Shown here piece after piece: positions 46,049 through 55,738 of a DNA stretch of 64,000 bases; position 1 is the first letter of the stretch; every line of letters starts with the position of its first letter. The stretch comes from Elsinoe arachidis (Eukaryota > Ascomycota > Dothideomycetes > Myriangiales > Elsinoaceae). The stretch lies in assembly GCA_013372555.1 (NCBI GenBank), contig JAAPAX010000004.1:1612001-1676000 (forward strand), in the 5' to 3' direction. Both the position numbers and the translations under genes were made by a program. Under the pieces are notes generated by a model. The model worked only from the letters and a program-made list of their open reading frames with translations. It did no database searches and had not been told where the DNA came from.

Positions 46049-47107
46049 ATGTCCGTCCCATCCGAGATCAAAGCTCTGAAGAGCACCTCGAACAAGACAG
46101 CAGAAGTCCGCACTGTCCCCACCCCTAAGCTCCGAGACGACTATGCCCTCATCAAAGTCCACGCGGTAGCTCTCAACCCTACCGACTGGAAGCATGTCGT
46201 CTACATCCCCTCTGACGGAGCCACTGTCGGATGCGATCTTGCCGGAACAGTAGTCAAGGTCGGTTCCAAAGTGACCAAGTCGCTCAAGGAAGGTGACCGC
46301 ATCACCGCCTTCTCCCACGGCGTCAACAGCGGAGAGCACGAAGACGGCGCTTTCGCCGACTACGCCCTCGTCAAAGGCGACCTCGCAACCAAAATTCCCG
46401 ACAACCTCTCCTTCGAAGAAGCCTCCACCCTGGGCGTCGGCATCAGCACCGTCGGCCAAGGCCTCTACCAATCTCTCAAACTCACTTTTCCCAGCGAAGG
46501 CAGCGGCAACGGCGAATACCTCCTCGTCTACGGCGGCAGCACCGCAACCGGCACCCTCGCGATCCAATTCGCCAAACTCAGCGGGTACAAAGTCCTCAGC
46601 GTCAACAGCCCGCACAACGACGCCTTAGTCAAGAGCCTGGGCGCGGAAAAGACATTCAACTACAAAGACGCCGACGTGGGCAAGCAAATCCACGACTACA
46701 CCGGTGGCAAGCTGACCAAAGTCTTTGACACGATCAGCGAGGGCGACAGCCCCAAGATCTCCGCCGAAGCCATCGGCGACCAGGCGGGCAAGATCTCCTT
46801 CCTGCTGCAGGTGGGCCGGGACAAGGTACCCAATGAGAAGATCGAGATCCAGACCACGTTGGCGTATAGTGTTGTGGGTGAGGGCTTCAAGTTTGGGCCG
46901 CAGCAGTTCGATGTCCCTGCGAACCCCGCGGATTTCGAGTTTGGGAAGAAGTTCTGGGGGCTTACGGAGAAGTTGTTGGCGGAGGGGAAGATCAAGACGC
47001 ATCCCGCGGATGTGAGGGAGGGGCCTATTGAGAAGATCCCTGAGGGATTGAAGGATTTGCAGGAGGGCAAGGTGAGTGGGAAGAAGATTGTGTATAAACT
47101 TGCGTAG
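46049..47107 (+). CDS. MDR-family NAD(P)H-dependent reductase (zinc-independent, trans-enoyl-reductase-like), 352 aa
   Basis: An intronless ORF with a GroES-like N-terminal domain (A-L-N-P-T-D-W-K-H about residues 46-54; V-G-C-D-L-A-G-T-V about 65-73; E-G-D-R-I) and a Rossmann domain with the nucleotide motif Y-G-G-S-T-A-T-G-T-L-A (about 159-169). The structural zinc-binding cysteine cluster and catalytic Cys/His set of true alcohol dehydrogenases are missing. It therefore belongs with quinone-oxidoreductase and trans-acting enoyl reductase-like MDR proteins, including the toxD group in fungi. It reduces a C=C or carbonyl using NAD(P)H, probably in the cytosol. The length is typical and codon bias is strong (many C-ending codons), suggesting good expression. 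It is divergent from the hydrolase and convergent with the lipocalin-like gene. Confidence 0.87.
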   Translation: MSVPSEIKALKSTSNKTAEVRTVPTPKLRDDYALIKVHAVALNPTDWKHVVYIPSDGATVGCDLAGTVVKVGSKVTKSLKEGDRITAFSHGVNSGEHEDGAFADYALVKGDLATKIPDNLSFEEASTLGVGISTVGQGLYQSLKLTFPSEGSGNGEYLLVYGGSTATGTLAIQFAKLSGYKVLSVNSPHNDALVKSLGAEKTFNYKDADVGKQIHDYTGGKLTKVFDTISEGDSPKISAEAIGDQAGKISFLLQVGRDKVPNEKIEIQTTLAYSVVGEGFKFGPQQFDVPANPADFEFGKKFWGLTEKLLAEGKIKTHPADVREGPIEKIPEGLKDLQEGKVSGKKIVYKLA

Positions 47108-47304
47108 GTGTAGATAGGAATGTACAAAGAAAGGTCAAGATCCATCGTGTTCATTACGTTTGATATGGGGTATTTACATGTTTGGTGGTACAAGGTGCGA
47201 AGCGAGTGGTAGCCTCTTACTGGGCCTGGTATATCCTCCGTCTTTTTTCTTCCGTCTTCTGTTGTGTGTGTGGGTATCTCATATGCCAATCAGGTGTGCC
47301 GCCG

Positions 47305-48324
47305 TTATGGTTCTCCAGGTCCGCTGACCTTGATTTGTGGTACTGGGGGTGGTGGTGTGCCGCCGGAGTTGTCTCTGCACTTTCGCCATTTGAGGACGGG
47401 AATCCTGAAGTCGCCCTAAGCAGTGTTAGCATGTTGATAGAATGGAGACACAATGGGAAAGCAATGTACCTTTACCTCTGTCGGTTCTTGACTGCCGAGG
47501 ACGAGGACGTCTCCATCTTCTTCAAACCTCCATGTTCTGATCTGAATATCTCCGATCCATCCCGGTAGACTGCAGAATTGGAAGCTGTGCCTAAGGACTT
47601 CTTCCTCACCAGGACCATCGTTGCTGATGAAGTACGGTCCACAATAAGCAAAGCACCTCTTGCCGGCTTCGGCCCACTGGGAGTCATCGCCGGGTCCTTT
47701 ATTGAATTGTTGTTGACCGGGTATCAGCATTTGTGCACTCATGTATCCGTCAGGCGTGTACATGATCAGCCCAGTAACGTTCTTTGTCATTGGGTATTTA
47801 GCTCGCTGTAATGGTGATGATGCTGTTGGGTAGGCGATGTATGATTCCAATTTCCATGCACCTATCAGCCTCTCTCGCAGAGGCTGCTTTGGTGTTGGCG
47901 GAGGGCTCGGAGAGGGCGGCAATGTGTAAAAGTCACCGTTCAGGTCATTGAATATTTCCCTCGGATGAACAGGCTCCGGGTCGGCTTTGTGTAGACGTAG
48001 ATGAGGTGGCGGAGTCTTCTTCCTCAATGGTAGCGTCTTTGGCGATGAAGTCCGGAGAGGCGGTGGTGAACCAATCGACCGCCGTCCGCCGCCACTGCTC
48101 AACAAACGACGGTGACCTCTTGTTGGTGATGTGCTTTTGAGATTAGTGGGCGTTGGTGCCACTCGTGTTGGTGAGCCGCGAGACCTTGAACGAGTTCGCC
48201 GGCCTGGAGATTCTGGTTCCCGAGGACGTGAGCGCGACCTCGCTCGCCTGTGTGGAAGCGCTTTAGGCACTTCCAGGAACATTGGCGAATTGCGAGGCAT
48301 AATAGGGGCTGGGCAGATAATCAT
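47305..48324 (-). CDS. Lipocalin-like domain protein with Arg/Ser-rich N-terminus, about 319 aa
   Basis: Two exons fit: 48,324-47,476 and 47,415-47,305, joined by a 60-bp GT...AG intron (47,475-47,416). Without splicing the frame would run into intron sequence; with it the protein ends G-D-F-R-I-P-V-L-K-W-R-K and a proline-rich tail. The C-terminal half (from L-R-E-R-L-I-G-A-W-K-L-E-S-Y) with G-L-I-M-Y-T-P-D-G-Y-M-S-A is the signature of the lipocalin-like 5 family, a beta-barrel that may bind a small hydrophobic ligand. The N-terminal 110 residues are Arg/Ser/Pro-rich with repeated R-S-R-S, and look disordered. The ORF remains open upstream to 48,678, but an ATG at 48,324 gives the more protein-like start; the true start is uncertain. 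Confidence 0.72.
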
Positions 48325-49364
48325 GATTGCAGAGTGTGTCGAAGGAAGTTGAGAGACTGAGTCACCGGCAGGCACGATATCCGAATTGACTGCAAGTAAG
48401 ATGACTGGGATGTTGGAAGGGATATGTGAGCATGACGAGGGATGTATATGCGATAGAAGGTTCAGGGAAAGAAAGGAAAGTTCGACTCGCGCGCACACAA
48501 ACCTCTTACATGACCGTTCTCTCGGCTCGTGCAGGCGACTAGGCGTATGAGGGTCGTGTTGGAGTGGGCATCCGTCTATCAGACCTTCGGACAAGGTGGT
48601 GGATTGTCCGAAAGCCACACCAAAGAGGGATAGTGCAGGCAATACCAACCCGGAAGAGTCCAATTTTCCTTGTTCCAAGTTGCCTTTTCTCGTACAAACG
48701 TGGAGCAGTTGACATCAGAAGCTTCTCGCGGTCGACTGTGATGACAATCGCGTGCTGTGCTGCCTCGATGCATGCATGTTGATTCCCCGAAGGTGTATGA
48801 CAGACCGGGGAATGGAGAGCTGAAGTCCCAAGACCCAGCGACGATCCTTCGCTCGGCTAAACCGAGTCAATCGACATCCTTGCTGGGTTCAGGCACTTGG
48901 TCAATCGTTGGTCGACTTCAGATTGCTTGATTTGCACCCATGCTGTGACAGCGCTTGACGATGGAAAGTGTCGTGAGCTTGACATGATTTTTAAAGGACA
49001 AACCATGATTGGCTCTTTCCGCTCCTCATGTCCGAAGCGCGGGAAAAGTGGGTCTCTCCTCAACCCCCACCACAGCTCCAGTGAGGGGGTTTTCATCTTG
49101 TCCCCTTCGCTTGTCCTTCTTCCCGCAAACGCTTTTCGACCCTCACAAACGAAGATCGGATATTCCCAAAATACCAAACTCCCGTAAACTATTGAGGGTT
49201 TCGACCTGGCGTTTCACCTAAAGTAGAGAACCATAACTAATGCACGTGGCAGACGTCAAACACCCACCTCGGTACGGTGATCGCCCTCCACCTACGTCGA
49301 CCAGCATGACTCCCATCGCGGCGGGAGACGTCCTTTCAGGATGGTACATCCAAATATGATCGAG
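48325..49364. other. Divergent intergenic region between the lipocalin-like and thiazole synthase genes
   Basis: About 1 kb with small ORFs on both strands but no recognised gene. It contains the promoters of both neighbours and the start of the thiazole synthase leader. Confidence 0.45.
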
Positions 49365-49569
49365 GTAACTACCTATAGAAGCATGAGCCGGTGTTCGACG
49401 TGGGGCAGACCATGATCTGGAGAGAGGTGCTCATGTCACCCTTCAGACTGACCCCCCCACGTTGTTCTGAGATTATACGGCCTGAACTTGATCTCTGGAT
49501 AATACCAGCGGAAGGATTCATGCTATCGCAATGTCCCACTTCAATGTGGCATTCCTAACGAGAAAGCAG
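49365..49569 (+). other. Probable 5' UTR intron of the thiazole synthase gene enclosing the riboswitch
   Basis: A good donor (GAG|GTAACT at 49,365), a CTAAC branch point at about 49,555-49,559 and an acceptor CAG ending at 49,569 (alternative TAG at 49,580) bracket the TPP aptamer, 20 bp before the ATG. In Neurospora, TPP riboswitches in such leader introns control alternative splicing. The same logic is expected here but is inference. Confidence 0.6.
49381..49523 (+). promoter_or_regulatory. TPP riboswitch (THI element) in the thiazole synthase leader
   Basis: All core elements of the TPP aptamer are present in order. P1 pairs GCATGA (49,381) with TCATGC (49,518-49,523). P2 pairs GCCG with CGGC. 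A long P3 arm (ACGTGGGG with CCCCCACGT) encloses about 50 nt. The invariant CTGAGA lies at 49,467-49,472, then ATACGGC, then the pyrophosphate-sensing part GAACTTGATC, GGATAATACC, AGCG. Extended P3 arms are typical of fungal versions. It senses thiamine pyrophosphate and should lower thiazole synthase expression when thiamine is plentiful. It lies 66 bp upstream of the ATG, inside a probable intron. Confidence 0.93.
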
Positions 49570-49589
49570 ACTCCACGTAGACATCAAAC

Positions 49590-50617
49590 ATGTCTCCACC
49601 AGCCGCAACCTACGATGGCCCAACTGCCACAATGATGGCAACTCAGCCTCACAAGACGGCCATTCCCGTCAAGGGTAGCGTTCAGCCCCAGACCGTCGAA
49701 TCCATGGCTGGCAAATGGGAAAGCTTTGCCTTTGAGCCTATCCGGGAATCGGAGGTCTCCCGCGCCATGACTCGCCGCTACTTTGCCGACCTCGACAACT
49801 ACGCCGAGTCTGATGTTGTGATCATCGGCGCTGGCAGCTGCGGCCTGAGCAGCGCTTACTGCCTCGCCAAGCAGCGTCCTGACCTGAAGATCGCGATCCT
49901 CGAGGCAGGTGTCGCCCCAGGTGGTGGTGCCTGGCTCGGCGGTCAGCTCTTCTCCGCCATGATCATGAGGAAGCCTGCCGATGCTTTCCTCCGTGAGCTC
50001 GGCGTTCCTTACGAGGAGGACCCGGGTCACCCAAGCTACGTCGTCGTCAAGCATGCGGCTCTGTTCACCAGCACCTTGCTTAGCAAGGTCTTGAGCTTCC
50101 CCAACGTCAAGCTTTTCAACGCTACCTGCGTCGAGGACTTGATCACCCGCAACGACGACAAGAATGGTCTTTCCATTGCTGGTGTAGTCACCAACTGGAC
50201 TTTGGTCTCCATGCACCATGATGATCAGAGGTGAGACCAAGTCGGACCGATATCATCAAACAGTCTAACATTTCTAGTTGCATGGACCCCAACACCATCA
50301 ACGCCCCCGTCATCATCTCAACCACCGGCCATGATGGTCCCATGGGAGCTTTCTCCGTGAAGCGTCTCGTGTCCATGCAGGCGACTCCAGCTTTGGGCGG
50401 CATGCGTGGTCTGGACATGAACACCGCTGAGGACGCCATCGTCAAGGGAACCCGTGAGATCATGCCCGGTATGATTGTCGGTGGTATGGAGTTGTCCGAA
50501 TTCGACGGCGCCAACCGCATGGGGCCTACCTTTGGTGCCATGGCTGCTTCTGGTATTCATGCTGCCGAGGTGGCGATTGAGGTCTTTGAGCGCCGCAAGC
50601 AGGAGGGTGGTATTTAG
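49590..50617 (+). CDS. THI4: Thiamine thiazole synthase (THI4 family), 326 aa
   Basis: Exons 49,590-50,230 and 50,278-50,617 with a 47-bp intron. The 326-residue product is the usual length. A dinucleotide-binding motif V-V-I-I-G-A-G-S-C-G-L-S-S-A (about 76-89) is followed by E-A-G-V-A-P-G-G-G-A-W-L-G-G-Q-L. After the intron comes S-C-M-D-P-N-T-I-N-A-P, whose cysteine is the one the eukaryotic enzyme sacrifices as sulfur donor. T-T-G-H-D-G-P-M-G-A-F and G-M-E-L-S-E-F-D-G-A-N-R-M-G-P-T-F-G-A-M complete the active site. It makes the thiazole moiety of thiamine from NAD, glycine and its own cysteine, in one turnover per protein. The intron lies one base before the active cysteine codon, so splicing is essential for function. 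A TPP riboswitch precedes it. Confidence 0.96.
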
Positions 50618-51084
50618 ATTCACCCGCTGAGTGGTCTGCTCAACGATGCAGGGAAACGATCGAGATGATGGGAGGCAACTTTAGTCGTTCGCTAAATAAA
50701 ACATGTCACTCTTTCACTTTCTTTCACTGTGATTCAGCGGTTTATGGCAGGTGGTGAATTTTATTCAATTCAACTACTTATGTGGTCGACAACGGCTACC
50801 TCTGCGCAACATGTGACACAGTACATATGATTATCATTTTGAAGCTGAGTGCACACGACACGAAACGGACAAGATTAGGTTGAGAATTAGGTAAAATGGA
50901 TTCCTCGTAACGATATCGTACACGCTCCTCAAGAAGAACGACAAAGGCCTCTGGGTATCCCATCATGATATTTTAGCCCAGCCCTCTTTCCAATCCAAAG
51001 AAATAGCTCCACCCTGTTCGGTTCGTGCCATGCGTTCATCAAGCCTCCGCTCTCCCGACTCACTCACATCCTCTAATCAACCAT
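50618..51084. other. Convergent 3' region between thiazole synthase and the RCR-like gene
   Basis: About 470 bp between two convergent genes, presumably both 3' UTRs. No other feature seen. Confidence 0.5.
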
Positions 51085-51546
51085 CTATCTTCCAGGAGGA
51101 GGTCCCTCAGGAGGCTTGTACTGTCCCTGATACGTCGCCGCAGGCTCACTCACACCCGTCTCGCCTCTGTAGTAGCTCGCGTTCTGACCATTCGGATTAT
51201 ATGGAGGCGGGTTGTTGTTGTGATACGGTTGCTGAGTAGGGTCGTTGTTCGCATAGTACGGTTGCGCGTTGTTGTTCATGTTGTACTGGCTGGGTTGCTG
51301 GCCATTGTACTGCGGTCGGCCGTGGCCCATGGGAGTCTGTCCTGCGGCCCAGTTGGTGCCCCAGAATGGTCGGTAGCCGGCCTTGCGGCGGCGGCGGGCG
51401 GAGATGCAGGAGAAGAGCAGGAATAGGAGCAGTGCGCCGCCGACGATTAGCCCGAAGACGAGCCAGCGGACCCAGCTGTCCCAGGCGGAGCGGCAGCGGT
51501 AGCGACCGTAGCGGTCGTAGCCACAGCTGTAGTTATAGTAAGTCAT
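51085..51546 (-). CDS. RCR-family (resistance to Congo red) single-pass membrane protein, 153 aa
   Basis: A 153-residue protein with a short Tyr/Arg-rich N-terminus containing two cysteines (Y-S-C-G-Y-D-R-Y-G-R-Y-R-C), one transmembrane segment (about residues 27-47: W-V-R-W-L-V-F-G-L-I-V-G-G-A-L-L-L-F), a basic stop-transfer A-R-R-R-R-K, and a long Asn/Gln/Pro/Tyr-rich cytosolic tail with P-P-P-Y and P-E-G-P-P-P-G at the end. This layout is that of RCR1/RCR2-type proteins, which influence chitin deposition and vacuolar sorting of plasma-membrane proteins. The PPPY motif is a likely binding site for a WW-domain ubiquitin ligase (Rsp5 type). Convergent with thiazole synthase; short for the family but complete. 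Confidence 0.8.
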   Translation of the reverse strand: MTYYNYSCGYDRYGRYRCRSAWDSWVRWLVFGLIVGGALLLFLLFSCISARRRRKAGYRPFWGTNWAAGQTPMGHGRPQYNGQQPSQYNMNNNAQPYYANNDPTQQPYHNNNPPPYNPNGQNASYYRGETGVSEPAATYQGQYKPPEGPPPGR

Positions 51547-52050
51547 CTGGTCTGGTTTGTGGGTTTGGGGAAGGAGAGGTGAGGATGACGGAGGAAGGTC
51601 AAGTTATGCGAACGCAGCGTTGCGGCGCAACGGCTGAGACAGGTGAAATGAGGGTGAGATGAGCACTTACGTCCTGCTTTGTCGCGCGACGAGATCTCTG
51701 TCGACGAGATACATGATTGCGCCGGTATCTCAGACGGTGGTTTGGTGGAGTTTGGTAGGTGGTGGAGAAGACTTGGGAGTCACGATGGGGGTCCTTGATT
51801 ATATGGGAAAAGTGGTGACGAGGGCTGACGGCATGCGGCAGAGACACGGCGGGCGGGCTGTGCTTGGTGGATGACCTCGAGAACTGGCGGCGGGCTGCAC
51901 TGCCGCTTGGCAATTACGTCGCCGAGTGGCTTGATCGTCTATTTGTCTTGATTTGAGATGACTGAGTTCTGACCGGACGGAAACAAGTCGGATTGCGGCA
52001 AATGATGACTACAGTCCTCTGCCTAAATGATGCTTGAGTATCTACACGAC
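51547..52050. other. Upstream region of the RCR-like gene to the Harbinger insertion
   Basis: About 500 bp of normal-composition DNA containing the promoter and possibly leader of the minus-strand RCR-like gene. Small ORFs here show no recognisable motif. Confidence 0.45.
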
Positions 52051-52449
52051 TGAGAGGGTGTTTACTTTCGAAATCCGTTTATCGTGTAATCGATTATGAT
52101 CGGCGGTGGATTAGAGTTCGTTAGAGGCCGTAAAGGGGGTGTGGGCCTCGAGGAGCCTTCGGAGGCCTTCGGTAAGGCAGTAAGGGTGCTCGGCGCTTAA
52201 GACTTAAAGCTCGAAAAAGGTGTAATAGAGGTAGTACTAGCCGACTGTTAGATAGAGCAATTTAATGGATCTTTACCGCTGTTAAACTACGTAGCTATTT
52301 AAGCTTACAATTCTTGCTATAATCTAGCTCGTTGTCTACTGCTATATAATAGCTTATCGACCTTCTAGAAGAACCTCTACACTACGCTAGCGTTACTAAG
52401 CCCTTAGTATAGCTACTCTTAATGCTGTTTTAGAGGACTTAGTCTACAT

Positions 52450-53390
52450 CTACTAGTTTACTCGATGCTAGCTAGTAGTCTTTAAGGTGCTCCTAGAGAG
52501 GTTAAAGAGCTAGCAGAAGCTACCTCTAAAGGACAGCTATCACTTTAAGGCTTACTACTGCCTTGCTATCTTCCTTAACCTCGTTAGTGCTAATAGCTCT
52601 TACTAAGATATAGCAATCTAAGTATACTACTCTACTTGTACTATTTATATAATCTTCTACTATGTCCTTAATAGTATTATACTACTCTTTTATAAGGCTA
52701 TAAGGCCTATATTAGAGCTAGTCGAGTTACTTCCGAAGTACCGCGAGAGTTATAAGTTTTAGCTATTCTTTAAGAGCTATATTAGAGCGATTAATAGGTC
52801 GTATTTACTAGTATATATTATTAGTAAGCAAGTACTCTAGAGGAATTAGAAGAGAACACTCATGTAGAATGTACTTGCTATAGTAGACTTTAATATACGA
52901 TTTATATATATCTTAGCTAGTTAGGAAGGCTCTACGTACAACACTTGAGTACTTAGAGATACTTATAAAAAGAGCTTTAGAGTACCTATAAGTTATTACT
53001 ATCTAGCCGACGCTAGTTATAGCAATCGAGTCGACTTACTAGTGCTCTACTATAGCGTAAGATACTACCTTCGAGAGTAAGCTACTACTAATTAGAGACT
53101 AGAGACTCCTTAAGAGCTCTTTAATTTATAGTATACATAAATAAGAAACGTTATTAAGAGAGTGTTTAGCATTATAAAAGGTCGCTTTAAGATCCTTATA
53201 TAGGCTTACTCGTTTCTAATTAACACTTAGATTAAGCTTATATATGCCCTTACTACTCTTTATAATATCTTACTTAACCTTTAAGGCCTTTAGAAGAACA
53301 ATTATAAGGCTAAGAGAGAGGCTATAAAACGAGTACTTCTCTACTTAGAGATAATTAATCCGGACAAGTGCGAATTAGAGGTTTTTTAGA
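52450..53390 (+). pseudogene. Harbinger transposase (DDE_Tnp_4 type), degenerate
   Basis: The plus-strand translation, stops bridged, shows V-D-F-N-I-R-F-I-Y...G-S-T-Y-N-T-x-V-L-R-D (first catalytic region), Y-Y-L-A-D-A-x-Y-S-N (second Asp region), then Y-Y-S-V-R-Y-Y-L-R-E and E-L-F-N-L...I-R-N-V-I-K-R-V-F-S-I-I-K-G-R-F-K-I-L (Glu region, usually N-V-I-E-R-x-F-G). Interruptions are TAG/TAA. This is the catalytic nuclease of the element; here it is inactive. Confidence 0.8.
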
Positions 53391-53699
53391 GCCTTACAAT
53401 AGCGTAGAAGTGTAATAAGATAGCTAAGGAGATATAGAAGAGTTATCGAGCTTATATAGAGAGATAGAGACGGTCGAAATTAAGTACTTTTAGAGAAGGA
53501 TTTTACTAAGAGAATAGTACTATATTTGCCTCTTCTCGGAGCAAGTAATCTATTATATACGCTAACTAATATTTGTAATATTTAACTCTCCTTCGAACTT
53601 CTTTAAACTTTATTACCTCTACTACCTTTACTACTAGCTAAACTAGCTAGTTAAGCTTAATATTATAGATGCTACAAAGAGAAGCTAGTCTACTACGCT

Positions 53700-54570
53700 A
53701 CTATCTTAATCTAAGTCTCTTTATCGACTACATTAAAGGCCTCGGCGTAATTACAGAGGTAAAGAGCAATCTATACTTTAGCCTAAGAAGAGAGGTAAGA
53801 GAACTCGATATATAGCTTAGAGATAGTAGCTATAATCGGAGAAGGTTTAGTAGTAAGCTCGTTAGTAGTGTTTATTACTCTTCTTAATTCTCTTATCTCT
53901 TTAGTTACTTCGTTATTAATAAGCTTCCTTTTCCATACTTAACTCGAGCTTATAGCTAAGCTACTAGTTACTAACGTACTTATAGATTGTCTCGATATTA
54001 ACGGCGTAAGTAATTAGACTAGCTATATAGAAGTATCTAGTGTCTCCGAGTTACTCTAAGAGAGTAACTTATTAATCTCTATATCTATCTCCTTCTCCTC
54101 CTTATTACTATAGACTATTAGCTAATTAATAAGATCTTTAACCTTATTAGCAAATTTACTAGTAGTAGTAACGTTGCTAAAGAGCTTGTTATACTTAGCT
54201 TTATATTTAAAAGCTTACTTAGAGAACTTATATACTCTAGAGTGCTTTTTAAAGTAAGTCTCTATTACCTTACTACTACTTAAAGGTAGGTCTTGCTTAT
54301 TCTTTAACTAGCTACTTAATTCGAAAAGAGTCTTCTATAACAACTACTTACTCTTTAAAGCTGCAAGCTTGTTCTTTACTTAATTAGTCTTAATTAACTA
54401 CTTTAGCTAAGAGATAGCACTTGCTATAATTATAGCCTCTCGATAGGCCTTTATCTTCTAGCTAGATTAAGCCTACGTACTACTCTTCCTTATACTCCTT
54501 ACTACATCGAATAGCACGAGCACTATCGCATGAGACTAGTTAGCTAATCTCTTAGATAACTAAGAAGTAG
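53700..54570 (-). pseudogene. Second Harbinger protein (possible Myb/SANT-like), degenerate
   Basis: The minus strand reads as protein-like sequence with F-S-K-x-A-F-K-Y-K-A-K-Y-N-K-L-F-S-N and a Ser/Thr-rich, then charged C-terminal part. Position and opposite orientation to the transposase fit the accessory DNA-binding protein of PIF/Harbinger elements, which helps bring the transposase to the termini. I cannot identify the Myb fold with certainty. Confidence 0.5.
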
Positions 54571-54901
54571 CTTAAGAAGGAGTAGGAGTTTATAAAGAGT
54601 AAGAAGCTATAGCTATTAGTAGTACTTATATCAGTGTTAAAGCACTATATAAGAAGGAGATTAAATACTTAGCTTAGTAGTAGAATAGTGATTACAGCCT
54701 CTATAACCACCTCGAGAGGTAGTTATGCCGAGAGTCGATTATTGCTTAAGCTTCTACGCTAACCTTATAATAAATAGGTACTATAGTAACGATCCTTACT
54801 ATAATCCGATTACAGAAGTAACTACGATTCGATTACGACAATTACAGCTGTAATCGAGAGGTGATTATAGCTGTAATCACTCGAAAGTAAACACCCTCTA
54901 A

Positions 54902-55738
54902 TGCCTTGCTTTTTGGGCGACCCGGAAAGATCAAGTTGCAAGTAGAGAGAGTGTTGTATCCGGATTAGGCATTTGCGGCTGGGGAAATGTCCTCGTCGAT
55001 GATTGGATTCGCGCCGGGAATTTAGACCTAACCTCCTCTGATTGGCTACCAGTGCGTCGAATGAACCATGGTCTTGCCTATTTTTTGATGTGGCACCCAA
55101 CACTGCAAATGTGCTGTCACAAGCTTGTATATATGTGCTTGTTGGATACTTATATGATATCTTCACCATTGTAAATAGTGCCCCGGAGTCTGCAATGATT
55201 TGAAATGGAATCGAGTTGATCTAGATTGCAGATCTCGGTCTACATGTCGTGTTTTGTTTGGGGCCTATCTACTTTGAGGTAGGTTCCATGCATGCCAGCG
55301 TGGCAGACATGCACATCCCTGACATCGACTTTATAATCGCTTCTTCGCTTTCATACAGCGCTCCTCTGACTTGACCACTGTCTGAACCATCACCGTCAAT
55401 ATCGGAGTACTGTGAACATGTAAGCAGACCGCTTGCCTAGACACGACCGCTTCGCAGGAGCATTGCAGAGCAGCTAAGAACGGTCGGCGGTGCGAATCCG
55501 TGCTTCATTACTATGGGATATCATATCGTTACTGATGCATAAGTCGTGACTCAACAATCACGGCGTGACCATTGCTGGTCAGCAGCCCGAGCTGCGTTCC
55601 GTCTGTTCTACTCCATCGGAAGCAACAAGCAATACTCGGTTAGACAGCACTCCGAGCGGGTATTCCCCCTCTTCTCGGTGAAGGCGAGAGTCGTATACCC
55701 TCTTACATCTTTCGTACCCGGATGTCAACCTGGCTGAC
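54902..55738. other. Region between the Harbinger element and the ARL8-like gene
   Basis: About 840 bp of normal-composition DNA. A small ORF (55,546-55,737) has no motif. A GGTGCGAATCCG string near 55,488 resembles a tRNA B box, but no cloverleaf can be folded around it. No supported gene. Confidence 0.45.

Larger units (their letters stand above)
52054..54898 (+). mobile_element. PIF/Harbinger DNA transposon, RIP-decayed, 2.8 kb
   Basis: Terminal inverted repeats of about 18 bp (GAGGGTGTTTACTTTCGA) bound the element exactly. Flanking trinucleotides are TGA on the left (52,051-52,053) and TAA on the right (54,899-54,901). Harbinger elements duplicate TWA, so the left copy has probably changed by one base. 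Inside are a plus-strand transposase and a minus-strand second coding region, the two-gene plan of this superfamily. CpA/TpG depletion and RIP-type stops match the other transposon blocks. Subterminal GTAATCGATTA-like motifs occur at both ends. Confidence 0.85.

Noticed and set aside
46043..46615. 190-codon minus-strand ORF opposite the MDR reductase
   Set aside because: Ala/Gly/Val/Glu-rich mirror of a highly C-biased coding strand; a shadow of the real gene.
48325..48678. Upstream extension of the lipocalin-like ORF to 420 codons
   Set aside because: The added residues look like promoter or leader translation; the ATG at 48,324 begins more protein-like sequence. An upstream exon is still possible.
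55441..55520. Possible tRNA because of a GGTGCGAATCCG string
   Set aside because: No matching acceptor stem, D arm or anticodon arm can be arranged around it.
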